From the NCBI RefSeq assembly GCF_002264395.1, contig NZ_NFVA01000028.1:1-64000 (forward strand): a stretch of 64,000 bases of DNA, in the 5' to 3' direction. Positions 28,401 through 39,000 of this stretch are shown piece after piece. The stretch is from Paenibacillus sp. VTT E-133291. GTDB lineage: Bacteria > Bacillota > Bacilli > Paenibacillales > Paenibacillaceae. The position numbers and the translations under genes were made by a program. The number at the start of each line of letters is the position of its first letter. The first letter of the stretch is position 1. The notes under the pieces are model-generated. The model was not told the DNA's origin. It saw only the letters and a list, made by a program, of their open reading frames with translations, and did not search any database.

Positions 28401-29798
28401 ATGAAAACAAAGAGCAAAAAAGGATTATCCGTTGTATTAGGCTCCATGCTAGCGGTTTCCTTAACGCTAAGCGCTTGTGGTAATTCCGGCAATACGGCCG
28501 AGAATGGCAGTGCTGACGCAAGTGCAAATGCAGGGAATGCTAAGGCGGACAAGCAGGTCGCCATCAAGTATTACAACTGGGACAATGAAGCGCAGTCGGC
28601 AGGAACCGATGGTATGCTGAAGGAATTTATGGATCAGAACCCGGACATCAAGGTAGAGCATGTGACACTCGTTCCTGGGGATTCCGTAGAAATGCTGAAG
28701 AAACTTGACTTCCTGATTTCTTCCGGCGAAGCGATTGACGTTGTGCAGGTACCAAGCCTTGGCGGTGTGCTTGAACGGGCGACTCGGGGAGCGCTTGCCC
28801 CGCTGAATGAATTCTATGAGAAGGATAACCTCGTTCCTGAGGATGAATATTATGTAAACGCTAAGGTCGATAGCAAATATTATGGGATGCAATACACTAA
28901 GAGCAGCAACTATGTGATGCTGAACAAGGACGCGCTGGATGAAGCGGGGTTGCCTGTCCCTACTTTTGGCTGGACATGGGATGACTACCGCGACTATGCT
29001 AAAAAATTGACTAAAGGCGAAGGTGTGGACAAACGTTACGGCACATACTTTCACACTTGGGAGCTATACATGAATGCTCCAGCCCAAACGATGATGAAAG
29101 ATCCGTTCGTATATGATGATGGAACAACCATTTTCGCGGATCCAACCTATAAATATTTCTTCCAGCTACGTAAAGACATGGAGTCGGTTGATAAGTCTGC
29201 AAAATCTTATGCGGATGCTCTTGCTGCAAAGCTCAACTACCGGACTGAATTCTTCAATGAAGAAGCTGCTATGATTCTGGCAGGGAACTGGACGATTGCT
29301 GACCCAGGTAATACAGAGCAGTACCCACATGGATTTAAGACAGCTTTTGCTCCGGTTCCGGTACCTCCGGCAGGATCGGAACCGAAAGAATATGAAGGCA
29401 AATACTTCACCAGCGGCAACATGCTGGCGATGGGTGCAACTTCGAAGAACAAAGAAGCTTCCTTTAAACTGATGAGATTCATGTCAACGGCTGTTAGTGA
29501 TAACAGACTGGAATTCTCCGGCTATAAAAAAGCTGACAATGAGGCTCTACTGACTAAATTAGTTGCTGGAAAAGAAGATATGTATGATATGGATTCACTC
29601 AAATATACACTCTTCGATAGCGGAATTCAGTTCCTCGACGGTGCGCAGGTGATGACGACGGCGACTTCCGAGTTGACCAAAGTTATCGATGACGGGTTCA
29701 GCAGATTTATGCTCGGCAATGAATCAGTGGATAAAGTGCAGCAATGGATGGTTGATGAAGCAACGAAAATCATCAATGAAAAAGGCGTCATCAAATAA
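28401..29798 (+). CDS. Extracellular sugar-binding lipoprotein of ABC transporter
   Basis: 465 residues. A lipoprotein signal peptide with lipobox LSAC (Cys at 26) and an Ala/Asn/Ser-rich tether, then a family 1 solute-binding fold (KYYNWDNEAQSAGTDGMLKEF...; MILAGNWTIAD). ATG 28401 is preferred over the upstream ATG 28356 because GGGGGGAA lies 6 bp before it and the signal peptide starts there. It binds the oligosaccharide for the two preceding permeases. Confidence 0.9.
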   Translation: MKTKSKKGLSVVLGSMLAVSLTLSACGNSGNTAENGSADASANAGNAKADKQVAIKYYNWDNEAQSAGTDGMLKEFMDQNPDIKVEHVTLVPGDSVEMLKKLDFLISSGEAIDVVQVPSLGGVLERATRGALAPLNEFYEKDNLVPEDEYYVNAKVDSKYYGMQYTKSSNYVMLNKDALDEAGLPVPTFGWTWDDYRDYAKKLTKGEGVDKRYGTYFHTWELYMNAPAQTMMKDPFVYDDGTTIFADPTYKYFFQLRKDMESVDKSAKSYADALAAKLNYRTEFFNEEAAMILAGNWTIADPGNTEQYPHGFKTAFAPVPVPPAGSEPKEYEGKYFTSGNMLAMGATSKNKEASFKLMRFMSTAVSDNRLEFSGYKKADNEALLTKLVAGKEDMYDMDSLKYTLFDSGIQFLDGAQVMTTATSELTKVIDDGFSRFMLGNESVDKVQQWMVDEATKIINEKGVIK

Positions 29799-29833
29799 AT
29801 AGGCAATAAGCGAGGTATCCCAAGTTGGGGACG

Positions 29834-29874
29834 GGCTTTGGAAGGTCATCAACCGGCTTTCCAAAGCCTTATTT
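29834..29874 (+). terminator. Terminator after the binding-protein gene
   Basis: GGCTTTGGAA/TTCCAAAGCC stem followed by TTATTTA. The hairpin contains the first in-frame ATG of the fucosidase reading frame (29838), a reason to place that gene's start further down. Confidence 0.7.
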
Positions 29875-29912
29875 ATACATTGGGCTACACAAATATATGG
29901 GAGAGTATAAAA

Positions 29913-31187
29913 ATGATGGAAAGTATTTCTTCAAAGAACAAGTCCGAAGAGCAAGCAGCGTTGCCTTCCAGAGAGCAGATGGCTTGGCAAGACCTGGAGC
30001 TGGGGATGTTCTGCCATTTTGGTATCAATACATTTTGCGATCAGGAGTGGGGAGAAGGCGGCGATTCACCTGCCGTTTTTAATCCGCTTGAGCTGGATGC
30101 CCGCCAATGGGTTAGTACAGCCAAAGAAGCTGGATTCCGTTATTTTATACTGACGGCTAAGCATCATGACGGCTTCTGCCTGTGGCCGACTGCGACAAGC
30201 ACCTATTCTGTGGCTTCCAGTCCATGGAAAAAAGGACGCGGCGATATCGTTAAGGAGTGCGCAGAAGCTTGCCGGGAACTTGGGGTCGGCTTTGGCATTT
30301 ATTTGTCTCCATGGGACAGACATGAGCCATGTTATGCGGATCCGCAAGCGTACGATGATTTCTATGCCCTGCAATTGCAGGAATTACTTACGGGATATGG
30401 TCCGCTTACGGAGATTTGGTTCGACGGTGCAGGATCTGAGGGACGCAATTATGATTGGCGGCGGATTATGGAGCTGATTAAGCTCCATCAGCCAAGCGCT
30501 ATGGTGTTTAATATGGGAGCACCAACGATTCGCTGGGTTGGCAATGAGGAGGGGGTTGCTCCTTATCCATGCTGGAACACTGCGAATACCGCAAGGGGGA
30601 GCATGTTCAGTGAAGCTTCGCTAAACTGGCTGCCCGGAACACCGAAGTGGGTGCCTGCGGAATGCGATGTGCCTATCCGTAAAGACCGTTGGTTCTGGCA
30701 TCCTGAGGAAGAGCATTTGCTGCTGTCCCTAGAACAGCTAATGGACATTTATTATCGTTCGGTTGGGCATGGGGCGACTTTGCTGCTCAATGTGGCGCCT
30801 GACAACCGCGGGCTGTTTCCGGAGGCTGATGTGCAGCGTCTGCTGGAATTCGGTAAGGAGATTAAGCATAGATTCGGCGAGGCTCTGGCGGTAACGACAG
30901 GCACTGGAGAGCTTATTGAGCTGGAACTGCCTGCGGCTGCTGTGATTGACCATGCCGAGATGATGGAGGACATTGCTTACGGAGAGCGGGTGGAAAGCTA
31001 TGTACTGGAAGCGTACAGCAATGGGGAGTGGCTGGAGTTAAAGCGCGGTAGCGCGATTGGCCATAAGAAAATTGACGCTTTCCCTCCAGTATATGCAGAA
31101 AAAATACGGCTGCGGGTGATGGAAGCTTCCGCAAGTGCCGAGATCAGACGGCTTGCCGTTTATCACTGTGGAGAAACGATAGAATAG
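29913..31187 (+). CDS. GH29 alpha-L-fucosidase
   Basis: 424 residues, no signal peptide. GH29 blocks: MFCHFGINTFCDQEWGEG, FILTAKHHDGFCLWP, GIYLSPWDRHEP and EIWFDGAGSEG with nucleophile Asp171. ATG 29913 is chosen because GGGAGAG lies 7 bp upstream; an earlier ATG at 29838 falls inside the terminator hairpin. Short GH29 proteins of this form lack the fucosidase C-terminal domains. It would release L-fucose from imported oligosaccharides, feeding the fucose operon at 11-15.6 kb. Confidence 0.92.
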   Translation: MMESISSKNKSEEQAALPSREQMAWQDLELGMFCHFGINTFCDQEWGEGGDSPAVFNPLELDARQWVSTAKEAGFRYFILTAKHHDGFCLWPTATSTYSVASSPWKKGRGDIVKECAEACRELGVGFGIYLSPWDRHEPCYADPQAYDDFYALQLQELLTGYGPLTEIWFDGAGSEGRNYDWRRIMELIKLHQPSAMVFNMGAPTIRWVGNEEGVAPYPCWNTANTARGSMFSEASLNWLPGTPKWVPAECDVPIRKDRWFWHPEEEHLLLSLEQLMDIYYRSVGHGATLLLNVAPDNRGLFPEADVQRLLEFGKEIKHRFGEALAVTTGTGELIELELPAAAVIDHAEMMEDIAYGERVESYVLEAYSNGEWLELKRGSAIGHKKIDAFPPVYAEKIRLRVMEASASAEIRRLAVYHCGETIE

Positions 31188-31212
31188 ATGTTGAAAAAGG
31201 AGGTTGTAGAGT

Positions 31213-33045
31213 ATGAGCCTACTCACTTGGAACGATGGACACTATTTGCTGGACGGACAGCCTTACCGGATCGTATCGGGAGCCATTCATTATTTTCGGG
31301 TTGTGCCTGAATACTGGAAAGACCGGCTGCTGAAATTGAAAGCCTGCGGATTCAATACCGTGGAGACCTACATCGCCTGGAATATGCATGAACCTAAAGA
31401 AGGGGAGTTCGTATTTGATGGCATGGCCGATGTGGTCTCTTTTATTGAACTGGCCGGAGAGCTTGGGCTCCATGTAATTGTCAGACCAAGTCCATTCATC
31501 TGTGCGGAATGGGAGTTCGGAGGTCTGCCGGCCTGGCTGCTGGCTTACAGTGAACTTCAGCTTCGCTGTTGTGATCCTCTTTATTTAAGCAAAGTGGACA
31601 GGTATTACGATGAGCTGATTCCTCGGCTGGTTCCTCTGCTCTCCACACATGGCGGGCCGATTCTGGCCGTCCAGGTAGAGAATGAATATGGCAGCTATGG
31701 CAATGACAGTAGTTACCTGAGATATATGCGTAATGGACTCCTCAGCAGAGGGGTCGATGTGTTGCTCTTTACCTCCGACGGACCAACCGATGAAATGTTG
31801 CTCGGCGGAACACTGGAAGATGTGCATGCTACAGTCAATTTTGGCTCCTGTGCAGAGGAATCCTTCCGCAAATACCGGGAATACCGATCTGAAGAGCCGC
31901 TGATGGTGATGGAATATTGGAATGGCTGGTTCGATCATTGGATGGAGGATCATCATGTGCGCGATGCTGAAGATGTAGCTGGCGTTCTGGATGATATCCT
32001 GACGCACGGCTCCTCACTCAATATGTACATGTTCCACGGAGGGACCAATTTTGGCTTCTTTAATGGGGCGAATCATATCGTCGCCTACGAGCCGACGACT
32101 ACAAGCTATGATTATGATGCCCCGCTCACGGAATGGGGAGATATGACAGCGAAATTTGAAGCTGTTCGGTCGGTACTGGGCAAACATGGATTTGCACCGA
32201 CTTGTTCGCTCCCTGAGCCGATTCCGAAGATTTCCTACGGGAAAGTTGCCTTGATGGAAAGAGCGGAACTGTTCACCACTTCCAATCTGGCAAAGTTATC
32301 CGAGCCGGTGAATAGTGTGTATGTGCAGCCGATGGAAAAGCTAGGACAATCTTATGGTTTTATATTGTACAGCACTTATGTGCAGGGACCACGGTCCAGG
32401 CAGAAGCTTTACATCGAGGGCGTGCGTGATCGGGCGCAGGTCTTCCTGGATGGACAGGTACTTGGGGTAATTGAACGCTGGAATCCGCAGCCACTTGAAC
32501 TTTCCATTCCTGCCGGGGGAGCGCAGCTGGATATTCTCGTCGAGAATATGGGGCGGATCAATTATGGGCCGCTCATTCGTGATCCTAAAGGGATCTTAGA
32601 TGGGGTTAGAATCGATAACCAGCTGCAATATAACTGGACGATCCGTACACTGCCACTGGAATCTGGATCGCTAGATTTACTTGTGTATAAGGAACATCCG
32701 GTGGAGCAGCAGGAAGCTACGACACCTTCGGATCTACCTGGATTTTACCGGGGCAGCTTCGAGGCGGAGGAAATAGGGGATACCTTTCTAAGATTCGATG
32801 GATGGAACAAAGGGGTTGCCTGGATTAACGGGTTTAATCTGGGGCGCTACTGGAACGCAGGACCGCAAAGGGCGCTATATATCCCCGGTCCATTGCTGCG
32901 CAAAGGTCGTAATGAACTGGTTCTTTTTGAACTGCACGGCTGTGCGGAGACATGCGAAGTTGAGCTTGTGAATTGCCCTGATCTGGGAAAAACTTCGGCC
33001 GTCGACGATGCCGTGCTGAATTTTGTACAGGAAGATAATGTGTAG
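31213..33045 (+). CDS. GH35 beta-galactosidase
   Basis: 610 residues, no signal peptide. The GH35 barrel is clear: GAIHYFRVVPEYWKDRLLKL, CGFNTVETYIAWNMHEP, RPSPFICAEWEFGGLPAWLL. The acid/base is Glu158 (VENEYGSYG) and the nucleophile Glu234 (MVMEYWNGWFDHW). C-terminal beta domains occupy about 380-600. ATG 31213 has AAAGGAGG upstream. It probably removes non-reducing-end galactose from imported fragments. Confidence 0.93.
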   Translation: MSLLTWNDGHYLLDGQPYRIVSGAIHYFRVVPEYWKDRLLKLKACGFNTVETYIAWNMHEPKEGEFVFDGMADVVSFIELAGELGLHVIVRPSPFICAEWEFGGLPAWLLAYSELQLRCCDPLYLSKVDRYYDELIPRLVPLLSTHGGPILAVQVENEYGSYGNDSSYLRYMRNGLLSRGVDVLLFTSDGPTDEMLLGGTLEDVHATVNFGSCAEESFRKYREYRSEEPLMVMEYWNGWFDHWMEDHHVRDAEDVAGVLDDILTHGSSLNMYMFHGGTNFGFFNGANHIVAYEPTTTSYDYDAPLTEWGDMTAKFEAVRSVLGKHGFAPTCSLPEPIPKISYGKVALMERAELFTTSNLAKLSEPVNSVYVQPMEKLGQSYGFILYSTYVQGPRSRQKLYIEGVRDRAQVFLDGQVLGVIERWNPQPLELSIPAGGAQLDILVENMGRINYGPLIRDPKGILDGVRIDNQLQYNWTIRTLPLESGSLDLLVYKEHPVEQQEATTPSDLPGFYRGSFEAEEIGDTFLRFDGWNKGVAWINGFNLGRYWNAGPQRALYIPGPLLRKGRNELVLFELHGCAETCEVELVNCPDLGKTSAVDDAVLNFVQEDNV

Positions 33046-33086
33046 ATATTTTTAGCTTTAAACAATTCAAAGATTGGGGTGAACAA

Positions 33087-36000
33087 ATGCGGAAATCAAG
33101 TCTGGTTTTAGTGTTAGTTCTCATGGTTGATCTTTTTTCTTCATGCGTAGGAATTCATTACAACGCTGATGGTAAAGCCTCAGCGGCTGCATCAAATCTC
33201 ATGCTTAACGGAAGCTTTGAGAATACAACGACAACCCTGGATTCAACCTGGACAGGGGTTACAGACGCTGCTCCGGTGGGCTGGAGCTTATGGGTCCCTA
33301 CAGGTAGCGGGAAAGGCACGAATAAAACAGCGAATATCAAGATAGACGCTGGCACTGCGCATGAAGGAACCCGGTCCATGCTGTTTGATGCCTTTGCCAC
33401 AAGCAGGATTTCCATCAATCAGGGGGTAACTTCGGTTATCCCCGGTAAATCCTACAGACTTAAAGTCTGGCTAAAGACAGACAACGTCACTGGGCAGGGA
33501 GCCTACTTTAGAACACAGTATTACAATACTGCCAAAGTGGGAGATGGACCTTCTTCTCCCAAAATAACAGGCACACAGGACTGGAGTATGCAGCAAGTAC
33601 TTTTAACTATGCCGGCTAATGCGACGAAGCTTGTCATCGAGCCTTTTTTGGAGACTGGAAAAGGAAAGCTTTGGATAGATGATATCCTATTGGAGGAATA
33701 TACGGGTCTTACGGGGATTGCACTGGACCGGACGGCCTTCTCTATGGTCAAAGGGGACACCGTTGCACTTCTGCCGACATTATCTCCTTTAACGGCGGTG
33801 GATAAAACGGTAGTGTGGACTTCAAGCAATCCAGAAGCTGCGACTGTGGATGTATTTGGTAATGTAACGGGTACGGGGATCGGATCTTCGACCATCAAGA
33901 TTGCCACGCCGGATGGTAGCCTCGCAGCCGAATGTCTGGTTACTGTTGAAGCTCCTGACACGATACAGGCCTATAAAAAACTGATGCTGAAATGGTATGA
34001 CCGATTAAGTGGTGGCCAATACGATGGGAATGATCCTGATATCGCTGCCAGTATAAATGCTCAGGCTGTGACGGCTGCTGCATTTTGGGAGAGTATGAAC
34101 AAATCCTCCGGCCGCACCTCCTTGTGGAGTGATACCGCGAGCACTACAGATTCACAGTTTATTACAAGCGCTTACAATCGCTTGAAGACTATGGCATTGG
34201 CCTATTCTGTGGAGGGCTCGGAGCTTTATGGCAGCAGCGTTTTGGCCAATGATATTGTAAGCGCAATCAATTGGATGTACACCAACCGTTATAATCCGGG
34301 AAAAAGTGCTTATGGGAACTGGTGGGACTGGGAGATCGGCACGCCGCAGGTTGTAAATGATCTTATAGTGCTCATGTATGACCATCTGACGCCGCAGCAA
34401 ATCAATCAGTATCTTGCGGCTATTGATGCCTTCTGCCCGGATCCCAGAGTAGGGTCGGTGCTTGGCGTCAAAGGCACAAAGATGACGGGAGCAAACCTGC
34501 TGGATAAAGCGCTTGTGGTCACGGTAAGAGGCGTGATTGGCAACAACAGCGCGAAGATCATTCAGGGCCGTGATTCCATTGGCTCCGAGTATGTGTACAC
34601 AACCCATGGAGATGGTGTATATAAGGATGGTTCGCTCGTTCAGCATAATAATATTGCCTATACGGGAGGTTATGGTTCGGTCTGGCTCAAAGGGACGGCT
34701 GATATGTCTTATCTGCTGACCGATTCCCCATGGCCAATAACGGACCCGAATGTTCTGAACATTTACGAATGGGTGGCTCAGACTTACGAGCCGGTGATCT
34801 ACAACGGTCAATTTATGGATTCGGTAAATGGTAGAGGTATTTCTAGAAAAGGGAGCGGCAGCGCAAGGGGGTTAATTGTCACCCTGCTGCGGATGGCTGA
34901 AACTGCTCCGGACAATATTGCAGTATCCATTAAGCAAGCCTCAAAAGAATGGATCTCAGCGAATATGGCATCCGGCAATTATTATGAAGGGTTGTCGCAT
35001 GCCGATATAACGATTGTAAAAAAGCTGATGAATGACGGGAAGATCCATCCAAGAGGAGCTCTTATTAAGAATCAGGTATTCGCCGGCATGGATCGGGTAG
35101 TTCATCTGCGAGAAGGTTACGGCTTCGGCTTGAGTCTGTTCTCGAATCGCATCTCGGCGTTTGAGAAAGGGAACAACGAGAACCTGAAAGGATGGTATAC
35201 GGGGATTGGGATGACCTATTTATATGATCAGGATCTGGCTCAATACCGCAATGACTTCTGGCCTACCGTCAATTCCTACCGCTTGCCTGGCACGACAACG
35301 GATGGATCTGGGCAAGGGATGGTACCTGTGGAATGGAAAAGCTACATGAATCCCAAAACCTGGGTGGGTGGATCGTCGCTGGAAGGCCTTTACGGTTCAG
35401 CCGGTATGGATTTCTCACTCTCGCAAGTGACCGGCAGCGATTTACAGGGCAAGAAATCCTGGTTCATGTTCGATGACGAGATTGTGGCGCTTGGTTCGGG
35501 AATTTCCAAAACAACTGCCGGCCCGCAGTCTGTTGAGACGATTATCGATAACCGGATGCTGAACGAAGTGGGAAACAACAAACTTGTAATCAACGGAGCT
35601 GTAGAACCGTCACAGCCGGGATGGTCAGCGACATTGAAGAATGTTCAATGGGCCCATCTGAAGGGGAATGTGCCAGGTTCCGACGTTGGCTACTATTTCC
35701 CTGAAGCTCCAAGTATTCTGGCGCAACGCGAGTCCAGAACTGGCAGTTGGAAAGAGATTAATGCTTCTCAATCCGATGCTCCCATTACGCGCAACTATTT
35801 AAGCCTGGCAGTTGAGCATGGGGATACGCCTACGAATGACTCATACAGTTATGTTCTGTTGCCTAATCGTGACATTTCAGGTACTGAGGGTTACAGTGGC
35901 AACCCGGATATCGAAGTGCTGCGCAATACAGAGGATGTGCATGCGGTCAGAGAGAAGAAGCTGGGCATAACCGCCGCTAATTTCTGGAATCCAGGAACGG

Positions 36001-39000
36001 TAGATTTCATCAAGGCGCGCAATCCGGCTTCCGTGATGATTCGGCAGATCGATCAGGAGCTTGTAGTTTCGGTGTCTGATCCTACACAGTCACAAAATCA
36101 ATTGTCCCTGGAACTGGATATACCGGGATTGACACTGCTCAGCAAAGACAGCAAGACAGATGTGATGCAGGCTTCGGGAAATACTGTTATTACGGTGGAT
36201 GTGAAGGATTCTATAGGGGCTACACATGTATTGAAATTTAAGATTACTGAAGGAGAGGCTCCAAAAGACGAATATGATGAGCTTCGTGGAAGATGGGTGG
36301 AGTATTTGACCGGAGGGCAATCCTTCAACCCGAATCATCCGGACATTGCCAAGTCCATAAAGATTTTATCAGATAAGATTAGCAATCAGGAGCAAACTGG
36401 ATTCTGGGATACGATGAACAAGCAAATGAACCGTACTTATTTATGGAGTGATAAGCCGGGCAGCACAGCGGATGCTTTTGATACGGCCGCCTCTTATAAT
36501 CGGTTGAAGGATATGGCTATTGCCTTTTCGACAACTGGCTCACCATTATACGAGAACAAGCAGCTGAAATCAGATATTCTGGACGCTTTAGATTTCCTAT
36601 ATGTGAATTGGTATAACGAAACCAAACTGGAGAAAGGCAATTGGTTCGAATGGGAGATCGGTATTCCGCTTGCATTGGGAGATACAATGGCCTTGATGTT
36701 CGAGTATTTGTCAGCCGATCAGATTAATAAATATACCAAAGCCATTGATAAGTTCTGTCCGGACCCAACCAAACGGACCAATCAGCCCTCGTTGATGGAA
36801 ACCGGTGCGAATCGGCTGGATAAAGCACTGGCGGTGGTCCTGAGGGGCATTCATAATCGTGACAGCGCAAAGATCAAACAAGGACGGGATGCGGTTAGCC
36901 AGGTATTGCCCTATGTGACCCGCGGAGACGGCTTTTATGAGGACGGCTCCTTTATCCAGCATAATAATATTGCTTATACCGGCAGTTATGGGGCTGTATT
37001 GCTTGGCGATATGATGAAAATGATGACTCTGCTGACAGGGTCCTCCTGGCCGCTGACGGATGCCAATATGAAGAATGTATACAACTGGGTAACGGATTCT
37101 TATGAAACTCTTGTCTACAGAAAATTAATGATGGATATGGTGTTCGGCAGATCGATAGCTCGGGGCAACAGGCAGCTCGTGCCTTGGTCACATATTCTGC
37201 GGCTGGCCTCTTCCGCGCCACCGGAGCAAGCGGCCCGATTTAAATCGATGGTAAAGTATTGGTTTGAAGCCGATACGGTAGTAGAAAGTTATTACGAGGG
37301 TCTACGAGTAGCTGATGTTGTTCTGCTTCAGAGTCTTATGAATGATCCTGAGGTGCAGCCATCAGGAGACCTTACCGTGCATAAGCAGTTCGCGGCTATG
37401 GACCGGATTGTCCACCATCGGCCTGGATATGCCTTTGGGATCAGCATGTCATCCGCCCGAATCGCCAACTATGAAGCTGGCACAGAGAACCTGAAGGGCT
37501 GGTATACAGGTGAAGGCATGACCTATCTGTATAACCAGGATCTGGATCAATATGCAGATGCATTCTGGCCAACCGTGAACGCTTACCGTCTGCCTGGGGT
37601 TACATCGGATGGGGCAACGCGCGGTGCAGGCAAGACCACATCTAAAACATGGGTGGGAGGATCATCCATAGACGGTCTTTACGGAGCGGCCGGCATGGAT
37701 CTGGATCCGGATAACAGCACATTGTCCGGTAAAAAGTCCTGGTTCATGTTCGATGATGAAATCGTAGCGCTTGGTGCAGGCATTACAAGCACGGATAACC
37801 GCAAGGTGGAGACCATCGTAGATAACCGTAAGCTCAAGGCGAGCGGAGATAATGTACTTACGGTCAACGGAGAGGTTAAACCATCCGCGCTGGGCTGGTC
37901 TGAGTCAATGAATCAGGTGCATTGGGCACATCTGGAAGGCAATGTTCCTGGTTCGGGGATCGGTTATTATTTCCCTGATGCCCCGACGATAGACGGTCTG
38001 CGAGAGTCTCGGACTGGCGCATGGAAGGATATTAATCAAGGGGGATCCACGGAGCCGATTACGAGAAATTATGCCAGCCTGTCGATTGCTCAGGGAACGA
38101 ATCCGGTGAATCAATCGTATTCGTATGTGCTGCTGCCGAATCAGGATGAAATGGCGACAGCGCGCTACAGCAGTAGTCCTGACATTGAAATTATAGCCAA
38201 CACGGATAGTGTTCAAGCCGTGAAGGAACAGAAGCTGGGACTTACGGCTATGAACTTCTGGGTTCCGGGAATGATCGAATCCGTGCGTGCCAATCAGCCA
38301 GCTTCCATTATCGTCAAGGAGTCTGGAGATGAACTGACGATAGCCATTTCGGATCCGACACAGTCTCAAACCGTGGTGAATGTGGATGTCGGCAGAACCG
38401 CGCTGGAAGAGCTGATGAAAGATCCAACCGTGACGGTACTGCAGACCTCGCCGAGGATCGAACTCGCAATTCATACGAGCGGATCAAAAGGAAAAAGCCA
38501 TGTAGTCAAGTTCAGAATTGATCCGAATGCCGAGCCTTCCGAGCCCTCCGATTCGGAACCAGATGAAGCGGCAAAAACGAAGCTGTATGTTTCTGAAGAT
38601 GCGTATGTCAATGGAGGATCGAAAGCTGCAGTCAATTATAGCTCGGTCAATTACTTGCAAATCAGAAATGGCAGTGGGGACACAGACAGAAGGACTTATC
38701 TGAAATTCGACCTGAGCTCATTTGTCGGCGAAGTCGGTTCTGTGAAGCTGAATGTGTTCGGAAAGACAAATGACGGGGCAGGCACTTTGTCCGATATCGG
38801 TGCATTTGGAGTCCAAGATGATTCTTGGACAGAAGCAACGATAAATTACAATAATGCTCCAACAATCGGAACTCAAGCCGCGCTGCAGACTTTTTCCGGA
38901 CCGGAGCAGTGGCGGCAGTTCGATATCACCTCATGGGTTGGTAAAGAGTTCCCTTCCGATCCGGTGATAAGCTTGGCGCTCAGGCAGGTAGGCTATAATC

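Noticed and set aside
34152..34811. A 219-codon minus-strand frame inside the PL8 gene
   Set aside because: Antisense shadow of the first PL8 module.
33961..38530. Tandem PL8 modules as an assembly duplication
   Set aside because: The two copies differ at many positions and in cleft residues, so they are an old duplication, not an artefact.
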